A stretch of DNA of 64,000 bases from Rhizobium sp. BK418 (GCF_004341105.1 NZ_SLZK01000009.1:89591-153590), one strand, 5' to 3'. Positions 17,269-26,489 are shown, counted from the stretch's first letter. Notes: generated by a model from the letters alone, not told the origin. Numbers and translations are program-made.

Positions 17269-18335
17269 CCGCTCAGATCGAGCTTGCCGGCGTCAACAAA
17301 TATTACGGCGCTTTCCACGCGCTAAAGAATATCGATCTTTCCATCGCCAAAGGCACGTTCGTTGCGCTGGTCGGCCCTTCCGGTTGCGGAAAGTCTACCC
17401 TGCTGCGTTCACTGGCCGGCCTGGAAACGATTTCCGACGGCAGCCTGAAAATTGCCGGCGAATTGATGAATGGCGTTCCGCCGCGCAAGCGCGACGTTGC
17501 CATGGTGTTTCAGTCCTACGCGCTCTACCCGCATATGACAGTCGAGGAAAATCTCACCTACAGCCTGCGCATGCGTGGTGTCGCTAAGGCCGAAGCGAAG
17601 AAGGCTGCCGAAGAGGTCGCGGCCACCACCGGTCTCTCGCATCTCCTGAAGCGCTATCCGCGTGAACTATCGGGAGGCCAACGCCAGCGTGTCGCCATGA
17701 GCCGTGCCATCATCCGCCATCCGAAAGCCTTCCTGTTCGATGAGCCATTGTCGAATCTCGATGCGGCGTTGCGTGTCCATATGCGCAAGGAAATCCGGGC
17801 CCTGCACGATCGCCTGCATGCGACCTCTGTCTATGTCACGCATGACCAGATCGAGGCCATGACGATGGCCGATCACGTCGTCGTCATGCGCGAAGGCATC
17901 ATTGAGCAGCAGGGCCGGCCGCTCGACCTTTACGACAAGCCCGCCAATAAGTTCGTCGCCGGCTTCATTGGCTCGCCCGCGATGAACTTCATTCCCGCGA
18001 TTGCAGATGAGGATGGCAAGAGCCTGACGCTCGATCTCGGCGCGGTCAGGCAGCGGATTGCCATCGACCATCAGGTTCAGCCCGGCCGCAAGGTTACCGC
18101 AGGTATCAGGCCGGAGCATATCGATATCACCACTCAGGGGCAGGGGAGCTTTGATGTACCGGTTGCAGTGGTCGAATCCACGGGTTCCTCGACCTTCATC
18201 ACCGCCGCGACGACGCCGGAACTGACGATTGTCGAAACGGGTAGAGGAACGGCTCAACCGGGCCAGACAATCGGCGTAACGGTAGATCCGGCGCAGGTGC
18301 ATCTTTTCGATGAGACGAGCGGTGTAAGAATTTAA
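17265..18335 (+). CDS. Sugar ABC transporter ATP-binding protein, MalK/MsmK type
   Basis: 356 residues from ATG 17265 (CAGGAG upstream), overlapping the permease stop. Walker A GPSGCGKST, signature LSGGQRQRVAMSRA, Walker B FLFDEPLSNLD and H-loop THDQIEA are all intact; a C-terminal TOBE domain (GIRPEHIDI) follows. It completes the importer and is the last gene of the operon. The hairpin at 18344 ends the transcript. Confidence 0.92.
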   Translation: MTAQIELAGVNKYYGAFHALKNIDLSIAKGTFVALVGPSGCGKSTLLRSLAGLETISDGSLKIAGELMNGVPPRKRDVAMVFQSYALYPHMTVEENLTYSLRMRGVAKAEAKKAAEEVAATTGLSHLLKRYPRELSGGQRQRVAMSRAIIRHPKAFLFDEPLSNLDAALRVHMRKEIRALHDRLHATSVYVTHDQIEAMTMADHVVVMREGIIEQQGRPLDLYDKPANKFVAGFIGSPAMNFIPAIADEDGKSLTLDLGAVRQRIAIDHQVQPGRKVTAGIRPEHIDITTQGQGSFDVPVAVVESTGSSTFITAATTPELTIVETGRGTAQPGQTIGVTVDPAQVHLFDETSGVRI

Positions 18336-18343
18336 ATCCGACT

Positions 18344-18366
18344 CCTGCCAGACCAATCCTGGCAGG
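18344..18366 (+). terminator. Hairpin after the sugar operon
   Basis: CCTGCCAG and CTGGCAGG flank a seven-base loop, eight bases after the ATPase stop. There is no strong T-run (GTCTACTT follows), so it may be an inefficient or Rho-assisted terminator. Confidence 0.5.
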
Positions 18367-18383
18367 GTCTACTTGCGATCGTT

Positions 18384-18575
18384 TTATCGTGCAAGCGAAG
18401 GCGGCGCGGCTTGCTGCGCTGCCAGTTCGGTCTCATGCGGCTGTTCGCTTGAGTTTGCCCACACCGCCACTGCAAGACCCGCAACGAGGAAATAGGGGAG
18501 TTTGCTTGAGAGCTTGAGTTTGCCCGATGCGCTATTGCCGCGCGTGCACTCAAAGCCAGACATTTCTGGGGTCAT
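18384..18575 (-). CDS. Small single-span membrane or exported protein, unrecognised
   Basis: 63 residues from ATG 18575, which has ACAGG five bases upstream; an in-frame ATG four codons later is also possible. The only clear feature is one hydrophobic segment (LPYFLVAGLAVAVWA) around residues 30-44, followed by a Glu/Gln/Ala-rich tail ending PPSLAR. It lies alone between the sugar operon and the efflux operon. I do not recognise a family. Coding status rests on the ribosome binding site and the segment. Confidence 0.4.
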   Translation of the reverse strand: MTPEMSGFECTRGNSASGKLKLSSKLPYFLVAGLAVAVWANSSEQPHETELAAQQAAPPSLAR

Positions 18576-18636
18576 CAGTACCTGTCTCGTGTGAATATCA
18601 CATTTCAATCATAGTATATGCGGCGATTCGAATGAA

Positions 18637-18651
18637 CCCCCAGATTGGGGG
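18637..18651 (-). terminator. Short GC hairpin after the efflux operon
   Basis: On the minus strand CCCCCA and TGGGGG flank a three-base loop and are followed by TTCATT, about 30 bases beyond the emrB-like stop. Short stem and weak T-run make this tentative. Confidence 0.4.
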
Positions 18652-18681
18652 ATGGTAAAACGCGCGGAGCGAGAGGTCGGA

Positions 18682-20292
18682 TTAATGTCCAGCCGGGCCA
18701 CCTGACCCTTCGTCAAGATTGATCTTGCGCAGGATGAAGGCCAGCGGCAGGACCGCGAGCGACAGCCACATGAGCGTGTGGAAAACGTCGATATAGGCAA
18801 GATAACTCGCCTGGATCTGCACCTGCTGTCCTATCCAGCCCATAGCCTGCGATTGCACGTCCACCGTTCCTGCCCCCTTGTCGGCAAAATACTGCGTCGC
18901 TCCCTGCAGCGCATAATTGTAGGCAGGGTCGGAGGGAATGACATGTTCAATCAATCGGTTCTGATGCCACTGTTCGCGATGGGCAAGCACGTTTGAGGCA
19001 ATCGCAACGCCGATCGAACCACCCGTATTGCGCGCCGCATTGATGAGGGCCGACGCCTGGTCCGTCTGGTCGGGCCTCAGGCCATCGTAGGAGGCTGCGG
19101 TCATCGGGATGAAGATCAGCGGCAGGCCGAGGCCGAGATAGATGCGCGACCAGACGAAGAAGCCGAAGTTCAAGTCGCCATTGAGGCGCGTCATGTCGTA
19201 CATGGCGGCAGCAATGATCGCTGTGCCGATGGCGATCAGGTATTTCGGCTGGAACTTATTGGAGATCCGTCCGGCCACGAACATCATGAACATCGTGACG
19301 AGGCCGCCAGGCGACAGCGCAAGGCCGGCCCAGGTCGCCGTGTAGCCGAAATTCTGTTGCAGAACCAATGGAATGAATTGGGTCGTGGCGATTAGGATCG
19401 CGCCCGTCGCCAGCATGACGATGAAACAGGAGCCGAATTGCCGGCTTGCCAGCAGGCGGACGTCGACGATAGGATTGGCCGCGTTCATCAGCCAGGGAAT
19501 CGCGAGAAGAAAAGCTGCAACGCAGATCGCCGTCGCGGCTATGATGAAGTTCGAGCCGAACCAGTCTTCCGTCTGGCCACGATCAAGAACCAATTCGAGC
19601 GCCCCGAGAAAGGTGGCAACCATCAGGAAGCCGACAATATCGAAACGCACGCCTTGCCGGCGCATCCTCGCCCGCTCCTGACGCAGTGAATCCGGCTCGT
19701 TCACCAGGACGTAGACGAGGATGAAAGCGAAGAGGCCGACCGGTCCGTTGATCAGGAAGCACCAGTGCCAGGAGAAATTGTCAGAGAGGTAGCCGCCGAG
19801 CGTCGGGCCGACTACGGGGGCGACGACAACGGCGACGCCGAACAGGGCAAAAGCCTGGCTGCGCTTCGATGGCGGAAAGGAATCGGCGAGGATCGACTGG
19901 GAGATCGGTACCATCCCGCCGCCTGCAAAGCCCTGTATCATGCGGAAAATCAGCAGGGATTCGAGGTTCCAGGCAAGGCCGCAGCAGATGGAGGCAATGG
20001 TGAAGGTGGCAAGGCACAAAAGGTAGAAGCGCCGTCTACCGTAACGCTTGGCAATGAAGCTGCTGGCGACGAGAATGATGGCATTGGAGACGAGATAGGT
20101 CGTGACGACCCATGAAGCCTCGTCGGCGCTGACGGCAAGACCGCCGGAGATATAGCGCAACGCCACATTGGCAATCGTCGTATCCAAAACTTCCATGAAG
20201 GTTGCAAGTGAGACGACCAGGGCAATCAGCCACGGATTGGCGACGCGCGCACCTGATGCCGGCATGCCATCGGCTGTCGTGGCATCACTCAT
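18682..20292 (-). CDS. emrB: Multidrug efflux MFS transporter, EmrB/DHA2 family
   Basis: 536 residues with about 14 hydrophobic segments, the size and topology of DHA2-type drug:proton antiporters. MFS-type motifs are visible: the helix 2-3 loop ...AKRYGRRR, and helix 5 GPTLGGYLSD. The alternating WVVTTYLVSNAI segment near residue 60 is typical of EmrB. It overlaps the membrane fusion gene upstream by eight bases. With that partner and an outer-membrane channel encoded elsewhere it should export hydrophobic toxins. No regulator is adjacent. Confidence 0.9.
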   Translation of the reverse strand: MSDATTADGMPASGARVANPWLIALVVSLATFMEVLDTTIANVALRYISGGLAVSADEASWVVTTYLVSNAIILVASSFIAKRYGRRRFYLLCLATFTIASICCGLAWNLESLLIFRMIQGFAGGGMVPISQSILADSFPPSKRSQAFALFGVAVVVAPVVGPTLGGYLSDNFSWHWCFLINGPVGLFAFILVYVLVNEPDSLRQERARMRRQGVRFDIVGFLMVATFLGALELVLDRGQTEDWFGSNFIIAATAICVAAFLLAIPWLMNAANPIVDVRLLASRQFGSCFIVMLATGAILIATTQFIPLVLQQNFGYTATWAGLALSPGGLVTMFMMFVAGRISNKFQPKYLIAIGTAIIAAAMYDMTRLNGDLNFGFFVWSRIYLGLGLPLIFIPMTAASYDGLRPDQTDQASALINAARNTGGSIGVAIASNVLAHREQWHQNRLIEHVIPSDPAYNYALQGATQYFADKGAGTVDVQSQAMGWIGQQVQIQASYLAYIDVFHTLMWLSLAVLPLAFILRKINLDEGSGGPAGH

Positions 20293-21466
20293 CTCGGTTC
20301 CTCGGCCGCACGGTTACCGTCGGAACCACAGACATGCCGGGACCGATCGCCACATCCTTCGGCCAACTGTCGATAACGATCTTGACCGGCACGCGTTGGG
20401 TTACCTTCACAAAATTGCCGGTCGCGTTTTCCGCGGGAAGAAGCGAGAAGGCCGTGCCCGAACCGGGCTGGACAGAATCCACACGGCCGCGAAGGACGTG
20501 ATCCGGATATGCGTCGATCGTCACATCGACGGGCTGACCCGGCCGCATATCCGTCAACTGGGTTTCCTTGAAATTGGCCGTCACCCAGATCTCATCTGGC
20601 ACGAACATCGAGACGGCCTGCCCCGCCTGAACATACTGGCCTTTCGAGCCGCTGAGCTTCACGACACGGCCGGGCTGTGCGGCCGTGATCGTCGTATAGC
20701 TGAGATTCTGCTCTGCAGTTTCGACCTGGGCTTCCGCCTGATGCAGGCTGGCGACAGCACTTGCCCTCTGCGCTTCGGCAGCCGCCTTGTTCTTGATGGC
20801 TGAGGTAACGCTTGCCTGGGCCTGAGCGGTGCTCGCCTCGTTCTGCCGCAAGGTAGACATTGCCTGCTGGGCTGCCTGCTCGGAGCCCGCACCGCTTTTG
20901 ACCAGTTGCTGCTGCCTGTTGTTCTCGTCCTTGGCATATTGAAGGGCGGCCTCTGCCGATGCCAGCTGCGCCTTGGCCTCGTCGATTGCCGCCGCTGCAG
21001 CGGCGATCTGAGCTTCGGCGCTCGAAATGGCAGCCTTTGCGACGTCTATCTGGCTACGCGCCTGATCGAGCGCGATCTGGTAGTCGCGCGGGTCGATCTT
21101 GGCGATCACCGTTCCGGCATCGACATGCTGGTTATCGGAGACGGGAATCTCCGACACGTAACCCGAGATCTTGGCCGCGACGGAGAAGCTGCGCGCATCG
21201 ACGAACGCATCATCCGTCGTTTCATAGGGATGGAAATAGATAAGCCAGACCAGGTAGCCGGCGGCAGCAAGGGCAATCAGCGCAAGAACAATGAGAAGAG
21301 CGGCGATCGGATGACGCCTGATGACAGAGGGTCGCTTTTCCTTCTCCTGGTCCTTCTCGGCAGTGTTTTCTGCCTCTTTGACCGGGGCTTCGTCTGTTGC
21401 GGGAGCGGAAGGTTGCTGTTGCCTGGCGGCGGCGCGCTGGTTTTGGGGCACGGCAAAAACTTTCAT
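20285..21466 (-). CDS. emrA: Membrane fusion protein of the efflux pump, EmrA/HlyD family
   Basis: About 393 residues from ATG 21466; the frame is open to 21556, but the extra 30 residues have no family resemblance and would leave only 64 bases to the divergent gene. A charged Glu/Lys-rich N-terminus precedes one membrane segment (AALLIVLALIALAAAGYLVWLIYF), then a lipoyl half (KISGYVSEIPVSDNQHVDAGTVIAKIDPRDY), a very Ala/Gln-rich coiled-coil hairpin and the second lipoyl half (AAQPGRVVKLSGSKGQYVQAGQ). It connects EmrB to an outer-membrane channel. Confidence 0.88.
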   Translation of the reverse strand: MKVFAVPQNQRAAARQQQPSAPATDEAPVKEAENTAEKDQEKEKRPSVIRRHPIAALLIVLALIALAAAGYLVWLIYFHPYETTDDAFVDARSFSVAAKISGYVSEIPVSDNQHVDAGTVIAKIDPRDYQIALDQARSQIDVAKAAISSAEAQIAAAAAAIDEAKAQLASAEAALQYAKDENNRQQQLVKSGAGSEQAAQQAMSTLRQNEASTAQAQASVTSAIKNKAAAEAQRASAVASLHQAEAQVETAEQNLSYTTITAAQPGRVVKLSGSKGQYVQAGQAVSMFVPDEIWVTANFKETQLTDMRPGQPVDVTIDAYPDHVLRGRVDSVQPGSGTAFSLLPAENATGNFVKVTQRVPVKIVIDSWPKDVAIGPGMSVVPTVTVRPRNRDE

Positions 21467-21560
21467 CTTGAAACCGGAGACCAACGCCGGATCATCGGCT
21501 TCGGTTCCGGTCAAAATGCCGCAAGCCCCGGGGACGGCCGCTTTTTCAATTCGCATACCC

Positions 21561-21585
21561 GGAACAATTTCCAGTGGTAGTGGTT
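21561..21585 (+). promoter_or_regulatory. Candidate EcfG/RpoE2 (general stress) promoter
   Basis: GGAAC at 21561-21565, then 18 bases, then TT (GGTT at 21582-21585). This fits the rhizobial general-stress sigma consensus GGAAC-N18/19-TT as I remember it. It would start transcription about 30 bases before the DUF2231 gene. Confidence 0.55.
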
Positions 21586-21620
21586 AGGCAAGCGCCCGGC
21601 AAAGCTTTACGGATTACACC

Positions 21621-22067
21621 ATGACCTACACGACCACGCGCTCTTACGTTGCAATCGTAGCGCCACCTCTGCGTTCGGTTCCGCTCCATTTTTCCGCCGC
21701 CTGCCTTGTTGGCGCGCTTCTGACCGACATTGCCTACTGGCGGACAGCCGAAATGATGTGGACGAACTTTTCCTCCTGGCTTCTCACCTTCGGATTGCTG
21801 CTCGGCGCTCTGGCGGCGATTGCCGTCCTCATCGACATCTTCAGCGGGCGACTTCTCCTGGGCGGTTTGGGCTGGCTCTATATCATCGGCAACATCGCCG
21901 CCTTTGTAGCGTCGCTCTTCAACGCCTTCATACACAGCCGCGACGCATGGACCTCGGTCGTGCCGACGGGGCTGACCCTCTCGATCGTTGCAGCCGTACT
22001 GATCGTGATCAATGCTTGCTTCGGCTGGGCCATTTTGCGCCAGCGCACAGGAGGTCTCGAACAATGA
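21621..22067 (+). CDS. DUF2231-type four-helix membrane protein
   Basis: 148 residues with four hydrophobic segments and the N-terminal PLRSVPLHFSAACLVGALLTDIAYW pattern (a His after a Pro-rich start) that I associate with DUF2231. Function of the family is unknown. It overlaps the following sugar dehydrogenase-like lipoprotein gene by four bases, so the two are coupled; a heme- or electron-transfer-linked role for the pair is conceivable but not shown. It lies downstream of a stress-type promoter. Confidence 0.75.
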   Translation: MTYTTTRSYVAIVAPPLRSVPLHFSAACLVGALLTDIAYWRTAEMMWTNFSSWLLTFGLLLGALAAIAVLIDIFSGRLLLGGLGWLYIIGNIAAFVASLFNAFIHSRDAWTSVVPTGLTLSIVAAVLIVINACFGWAILRQRTGGLEQ

Positions 22068-23410
22068 GCCGCTCCCTTGCTTTATTCCGTTGCAATGCGT
22101 TGGCGCTGATCCTGCTCTGCAGCAGCGGCGCGCTTCTCGCTGGCTGCAGCGACAATGAGCCCGACCCGGCGAGCGAAATCGGCCCCAATCCCAAACTGCC
22201 GGAACAGGCCCAATATCTCGTACCGCCGATGCACGTCGCCTCGGTGATCGGATGGAAGGAGGGCGAAACGCCGAAAGTCGCCGATGGGTTGCAGATCAAG
22301 GCGCTGGCGACGGGGCTGAAACATCCGCGCTCGGTCTATGTCCTGCCAAACGGCGATGTGCTGGCGGTCGAATCCATTGCGCCGCCTGCCGCGTCGATCA
22401 AGCGGCCCAAGGATCTGATCATGGGCTGGATAGAATCCATGGCGACCTCGGGCGGTGGCTCCAGCAACGAGGGAAGCAACCGCATTACCCTGCTGCGCGA
22501 TGCCGATGGCGATGGGATCGCCGAAGTCAAGGAGACCTTCCTCGACCATCTCAATTCGCCCTTCGGCGTGGCACTTGTCGGCAATGAACTCTATGTCGCC
22601 GATACCGATGCCATCAGGCACTATCCCTATCAGGAGGGCGAGACGAAGATAACCGAGCCCGGCACCGTGCTGACCGAACTCCCCGGCGGGCCGATCGACC
22701 ATCATTGGACGAAGAGCCTCGTCGCCAGCGAAGACGGCAACAAGCTCTATGCCGGCGTCGGCTCAAACAGCAACATCACGGAAAACGGCATTGAGGCGGA
22801 AAAGAACCGGGCCGCTATCCTAGAAGTCGACCGGCAGACCGGCAGCTTCAGGATTTTTGCCAACGGCCTGCGTAATCCCAATGGCCTCAGTTGGGAGCCA
22901 CAGACACATGCGCTCTGGACGGTCGTCAATGAACGCGACGAACTTGGTCCGAATCTCGTTCCTGACTATATGACCTCAGTCAAAGATAGCGGCTTTTATG
23001 GTTGGCCATATAGCTATTTCGGTCAGAATATCGATCCACGCGTCATGCCGCAGAGGCCAGATCTCGTGGCGAAGGCCATCGTCCCCGATTACTCCCTGAG
23101 TTCGCATGTGGCGCCGCTTGGCATGGTCTTCTACACCGCCGACAATCTGCCAGCGCAATATAAGGGCGGCGCGTTCGTCGGCGAACATGGCAGCTGGAAC
23201 CGCTATGAATTCAATGGCTACAAGGTCGTTTTCGTACCATTCCAGAATGGCAAGCCGAGCGGGAAACCGCAGGACATCGTCACAGGCTTTCTACAAGGGG
23301 ACGACCAGACGCATGGCAGGCCGGTCGGTCTGGCAGTCGACAAGGCCGGCGGCCTGTTGATCGCCGACGATGTCGGCAACACGGTTTGGCGCGTGACCGC
23401 CGCGAAGTAG
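22064..23410 (+). CDS. PQQ-dependent sugar dehydrogenase-like lipoprotein (sorbosone dehydrogenase family)
   Basis: 448 residues from ATG 22064 with GGAGGTC upstream. A lipoprotein signal ends at LLAGC (Cys28), so it should be anchored in the periplasm. The rest is a six-bladed beta-propeller of the GSDH/sorbosone dehydrogenase type: GLKHPRSVYVLPNGDVLAVE, LNSPFGVAL, NGLRNPNGLSWEPQT, GEHGSWNRYEFNGYKV, GRPVGLAVD. Family members oxidise aldoses or sorbosone with PQQ, but many are uncharacterised. Coupled to DUF2231. Confidence 0.82.
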   Translation: MSRSLALFRCNALALILLCSSGALLAGCSDNEPDPASEIGPNPKLPEQAQYLVPPMHVASVIGWKEGETPKVADGLQIKALATGLKHPRSVYVLPNGDVLAVESIAPPAASIKRPKDLIMGWIESMATSGGGSSNEGSNRITLLRDADGDGIAEVKETFLDHLNSPFGVALVGNELYVADTDAIRHYPYQEGETKITEPGTVLTELPGGPIDHHWTKSLVASEDGNKLYAGVGSNSNITENGIEAEKNRAAILEVDRQTGSFRIFANGLRNPNGLSWEPQTHALWTVVNERDELGPNLVPDYMTSVKDSGFYGWPYSYFGQNIDPRVMPQRPDLVAKAIVPDYSLSSHVAPLGMVFYTADNLPAQYKGGAFVGEHGSWNRYEFNGYKVVFVPFQNGKPSGKPQDIVTGFLQGDDQTHGRPVGLAVDKAGGLLIADDVGNTVWRVTAAK

Positions 23411-23481
23411 GCCGCGCGTGCCGACCGTTCCTCTTGACGCCGGCCTTGCCGTGTGGAGGTGGGCGATCTGCCTGCCAGCCC

Positions 23482-25143
23482 TCAGATCTCGGTTCGCCGC
23501 AGCAGATAATCCAGTCCCCCGATCCTGAACCACCTATAGGCATAGGGCTCCAGGAGCAGGCAATGTTTGCCGCGATCGTCGGCTTCGCTGTTGTCGCCAT
23601 CGGCGATGTCGATCAACAAGTGCCCTTGTTCGCCGACATCAGGATCGATTTCAACTTCCACGGGCTTCGAATGGAGATTGTGGACGATCAGCACGGCATT
23701 GTTTCGCCAATCGTACCGGATGGCGAGCACGCCCGGGTCGCCGGCATCGAGGCAGGTAAAGTCACCCCAGCCGATCTCCGGCGCCTCCTTGCGCATGCGG
23801 ATCAGGCGCTCTGTCCAGTTCAGCATTGACTGCGGATCGCGCCGTTGCGCCGCAACGTTCACGTGCTGGTATCCGTAAGGGCCTTTCGTAATGACCGGCA
23901 GGACAGGTTTATCGTGTTTGGTGAAGCCCGCATTGGGCTCTCTTGACCATTGCATCGGCGTGCGGGCGCAATTGCGCTCAGGCAGCGACAAGTCATCGCC
24001 CATAGCGATCTCGTCGCCGTAGCGAAGAACGGGCGTTCCCGGCAGCGAAAACATCAGACTGTAGGCCATACGAATGTGCGGGGCGCTGTCCTTGAGCATC
24101 GGCGCCAGCCGGCGCCGGATGCCGCGGTCGTAAAGCTGCATGGATTTGTCCGGTCCAAAGGCGGCGAACACCGCCTGGCGCTGTTTTTCGCTCAGTCGCC
24201 CAAGATCGAGCTCATCGTGGTTCCGCAGGAACAGACCCCATTGCGCCGTTTGCGGCCGGGCGCGCGTCTTTTCCATGGCTTTGACGAGCGGACCGGTGTC
24301 TGCGGTTGCCAGCGCATAAAAAAGCGCCTGATTGACCTGGAAATTGAACATCATCTGCATACGGTCGCCATCTTCGCCGAAATAATCGAGATCAGTTTCC
24401 GGCAGGACATTGGCCTCGGCCAGGATGATGGAATCGCCCTGCCGCCACTGCAGGAATTCGCGGAAGGTTCTCAGCATGTCGAATTGCTCCGCCGGCTTCT
24501 TCACAGCCGCTCCCTTCTTGGCAATGATGAAGGGGACGGCGTCCATTCTGAAGCCGGAGACGCCGAGCTGGATCCAGAATCCCATGATCTTCAGGATTTC
24601 GGCCTGGACATGCGGGTTGGCGGTGTTGAGATCCGGCTGGCAATCGTAGAAGCGGTGGAAGTAATAGGCCTTTGCGGCCTCATCGTAGGTCCAGGTGGAT
24701 TTCTGCACTCCCGGAAACACCATGCCTTGATCGGCATTCTCAGGCTTTTGCTCGGACCAGACATACCAGTCGCGATAGCGGGATGCCGGATTTCGTCGCG
24801 CCTCCTGAAACCACGGATGCTGATCGGACGTGTGGTTGACCACAAGGTCGATCAATACGCGGATGCCGCGCTGGTTGGCGCCGTGCGTGAATTCGACGAA
24901 GTCACCGAGCGTGCCGTAGCGCGGATCGACATTGTAATAGTCGGAGATGTCGTAGCCGTCATCTTTTCCGGGAGACGCCTGGAACGGCATTAGCCAAACT
25001 GCAGTGATACCGAGACCTGCAAGATAGTCGAGGCGACGCATGAGTCCCTGAAAATCACCAATGCCATCGCCATTTGCGTCCATGAACGTTTCTACCGACA
25101 GACAGTAGATTACGGCATTCTTGTACCAGAGGTCGTTTATCAT
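23482..25143 (-). CDS. GH13 alpha-amylase family enzyme, trehalose synthase-like
   Basis: 553 residues from ATG 25143, preceded by GGGAGAAGG; the frame stays open to 25326 but the first 61 residues are spurious. GH13 regions are intact: I DLVVNHTS, II GFRMDAVPF (nucleophile Asp), III ILAEANV (acid/base Glu), IV FLRNHDELD. The start DLWYKNAVIYCLSVETFMDANGDGIGD is shared with maltose glucosyltransferase/trehalose synthases, though the C-terminal kinase-like domain is absent. It probably interconverts alpha-glucosides in the cytoplasm; trehalose synthesis under osmotic stress fits the stress-type promoter 25 bases upstream. A plain alpha-glucosidase is the alternative. Confidence 0.85.
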   Translation of the reverse strand: MINDLWYKNAVIYCLSVETFMDANGDGIGDFQGLMRRLDYLAGLGITAVWLMPFQASPGKDDGYDISDYYNVDPRYGTLGDFVEFTHGANQRGIRVLIDLVVNHTSDQHPWFQEARRNPASRYRDWYVWSEQKPENADQGMVFPGVQKSTWTYDEAAKAYYFHRFYDCQPDLNTANPHVQAEILKIMGFWIQLGVSGFRMDAVPFIIAKKGAAVKKPAEQFDMLRTFREFLQWRQGDSIILAEANVLPETDLDYFGEDGDRMQMMFNFQVNQALFYALATADTGPLVKAMEKTRARPQTAQWGLFLRNHDELDLGRLSEKQRQAVFAAFGPDKSMQLYDRGIRRRLAPMLKDSAPHIRMAYSLMFSLPGTPVLRYGDEIAMGDDLSLPERNCARTPMQWSREPNAGFTKHDKPVLPVITKGPYGYQHVNVAAQRRDPQSMLNWTERLIRMRKEAPEIGWGDFTCLDAGDPGVLAIRYDWRNNAVLIVHNLHSKPVEVEIDPDVGEQGHLLIDIADGDNSEADDRGKHCLLLEPYAYRWFRIGGLDYLLRRTEI

Positions 25144-25167
25144 CGCCTTCTCCCTGCTTCGGAGCGA

Positions 25168-25192
25168 AAGGTCGGCGTCAAAAGATTGTTCC
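25168..25192 (-). promoter_or_regulatory. Candidate EcfG/RpoE2 promoter of the GH13 gene
   Basis: On the minus strand GGAAC (25192-25188), 18 bases, then TT (25169-25168). The start codon is 25 bases further on. Confidence 0.55.
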
Positions 25193-25416
25193 CGGCGCCG
25201 CGTAAATGCCGGTTGCTGGCCAAGCTCACCGGCTACGAACCGGCTTCGGACATCTCGAGGGGTGACGGCCGGTTGTGTCAAATTTAAATGCTGGCGAATA
25301 GACTGCCCGCTATGGTCCCGCCGCATGCATCATCAATGCATGCGATGTCAGGGGAGCGTGAATTTGGCAAGATCGATCAGCTATTTACAAGTTAGGCGGC
25401 TTCTTTTGGGGCGGAA

Positions 25417-25650
25417 TCAATCCAGCCACTCATTCGAGAAAGCCAGGCTTGCGATAGAAATCGGCCGCTCTTCGGACCGGACTGTCAGCGATATGATCGC
25501 CCTCTCTCCGGCTGGCAGCTCATCGCGCGCGATATCCACTAGGATTCGTGCGATTTCCCTGAGCACCTCGACTCGTGATGCAAGTTCCATTCCTTCATTG
25601 TCCCGGATCAGGCCGTCGCCATTGTGAAGGTCAAAGAAGTATCTGGCCAT
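25417..25650 (-). CDS. DUF6894-type small protein
   Basis: 77 residues from ATG 25650 (GGGGTGAG upstream); a longer frame begins at 25707 but lacks a site. MARYFFDLHNGDGLIRDNEGMEL is the hallmark opening of this rhizobial family; the rest is a small alpha/beta fold with no motif I can assign. Function unknown. A stress-type promoter lies about 30 bases upstream, and family members are commonly found among stress genes, so a stress role is inferred. Confidence 0.8.
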   Translation of the reverse strand: MARYFFDLHNGDGLIRDNEGMELASRVEVLREIARILVDIARDELPAGERAIISLTVRSEERPISIASLAFSNEWLD

Positions 25651-25680
25651 TTGCTCACCCCATTGAAATATTTCATCATG

Positions 25681-25705
25681 AAGTGCCGGCCGTCCAAATT
25701 GTTCC
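25681..25705 (-). promoter_or_regulatory. Candidate EcfG/RpoE2 promoter of the DUF6894 gene
   Basis: On the minus strand GGAAC (25705-25701), 18 bases, then TT (25682-25681), 31 bases before the start codon. Confidence 0.55.
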
Positions 25706-25769
25706 ATTCACCTAGCTTGTTGGGAAGTCATCGTTTTTCAGCTTCCAGTTTGAACGGGGAGAGCCATTC

Positions 25770-26489
25770 TTGATCGAGCCGCTTCTCCTCAATCTCGAAA
25801 GTCACGACGTGCTTTCCACAGCGGAGATCGAGCTCCTGCGCTCAATCGTCGGCCGTGAAAGATTCGTGGGTGCTGGAGAAGACCTTGTCTCCGAAGGAAG
25901 CCGGCCCACTCATTCTACCCTGCTGCTCGACGGATTTGCCGCCCGATATAAGGTCCTGGAGGACGGCACCCGGCAGATCACCGCGCTGCAGGTTGCCGGC
26001 GACTTCGTTGATCTGCATGCCTTTCCGCTGAAAGTGGTGGACCACGGCATTCTGGCGGTATCAAACTGTCGTATTGCCTCGGTGGATCACCAGGAATTGA
26101 AGGCGATAACCGACACCAATCCGCATCTGACGCGCCTGCTGTGGCTCGATACACTGGTCGACGGGGCGGTACATCGTGAATGGATTGTTGCCATGGGGCG
26201 CCGTTCAAAGAAGGCGCATCTCGCCCATCTCATTTGTGAGCTTTACGTACGGCTTCGTACGGTGCGCAGAACGAATGGGCCAAGCTTTCAGCTGCCATTG
26301 ACGCAGAATGCCATGGCGGATGTCCTCGGTGTTTCCCTGGTTCATCTGAACAAGACGCTGCAATCGCTTCGGAAGGAGAAGGCGTTCACCTGGGAGGGGA
26401 GAGTGATTACCATTGTGGACTGGGACAAGCTGCAGAAGATTGCCGGCTTTGACGCCGGATATCTGTCGCTGTCAATCGAAGCGCGCTAG
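25770..26489 (+). CDS. Crp/Fnr-family transcriptional regulator
   Basis: 239 residues from a TTG at 25770, with GGGGAGAG nine bases upstream. A cyclic-nucleotide-binding-like beta domain (about residues 20-125) is followed by a long helix and a Crp-type winged helix (LPLTQNAMADVLGVSLVHLNKTLQSLRKE). Only two cysteines are present (SNCRI, LICEL), so it is not an oxygen-sensing Fnr with a four-cysteine cluster. It is divergent from the DUF6894 gene. It resembles the group of Crp-like regulators numerous in Rhizobiales; ligand and targets unknown. Confidence 0.87.
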   Translation: MIEPLLLNLESHDVLSTAEIELLRSIVGRERFVGAGEDLVSEGSRPTHSTLLLDGFAARYKVLEDGTRQITALQVAGDFVDLHAFPLKVVDHGILAVSNCRIASVDHQELKAITDTNPHLTRLLWLDTLVDGAVHREWIVAMGRRSKKAHLAHLICELYVRLRTVRRTNGPSFQLPLTQNAMADVLGVSLVHLNKTLQSLRKEKAFTWEGRVITIVDWDKLQKIAGFDAGYLSLSIEAR

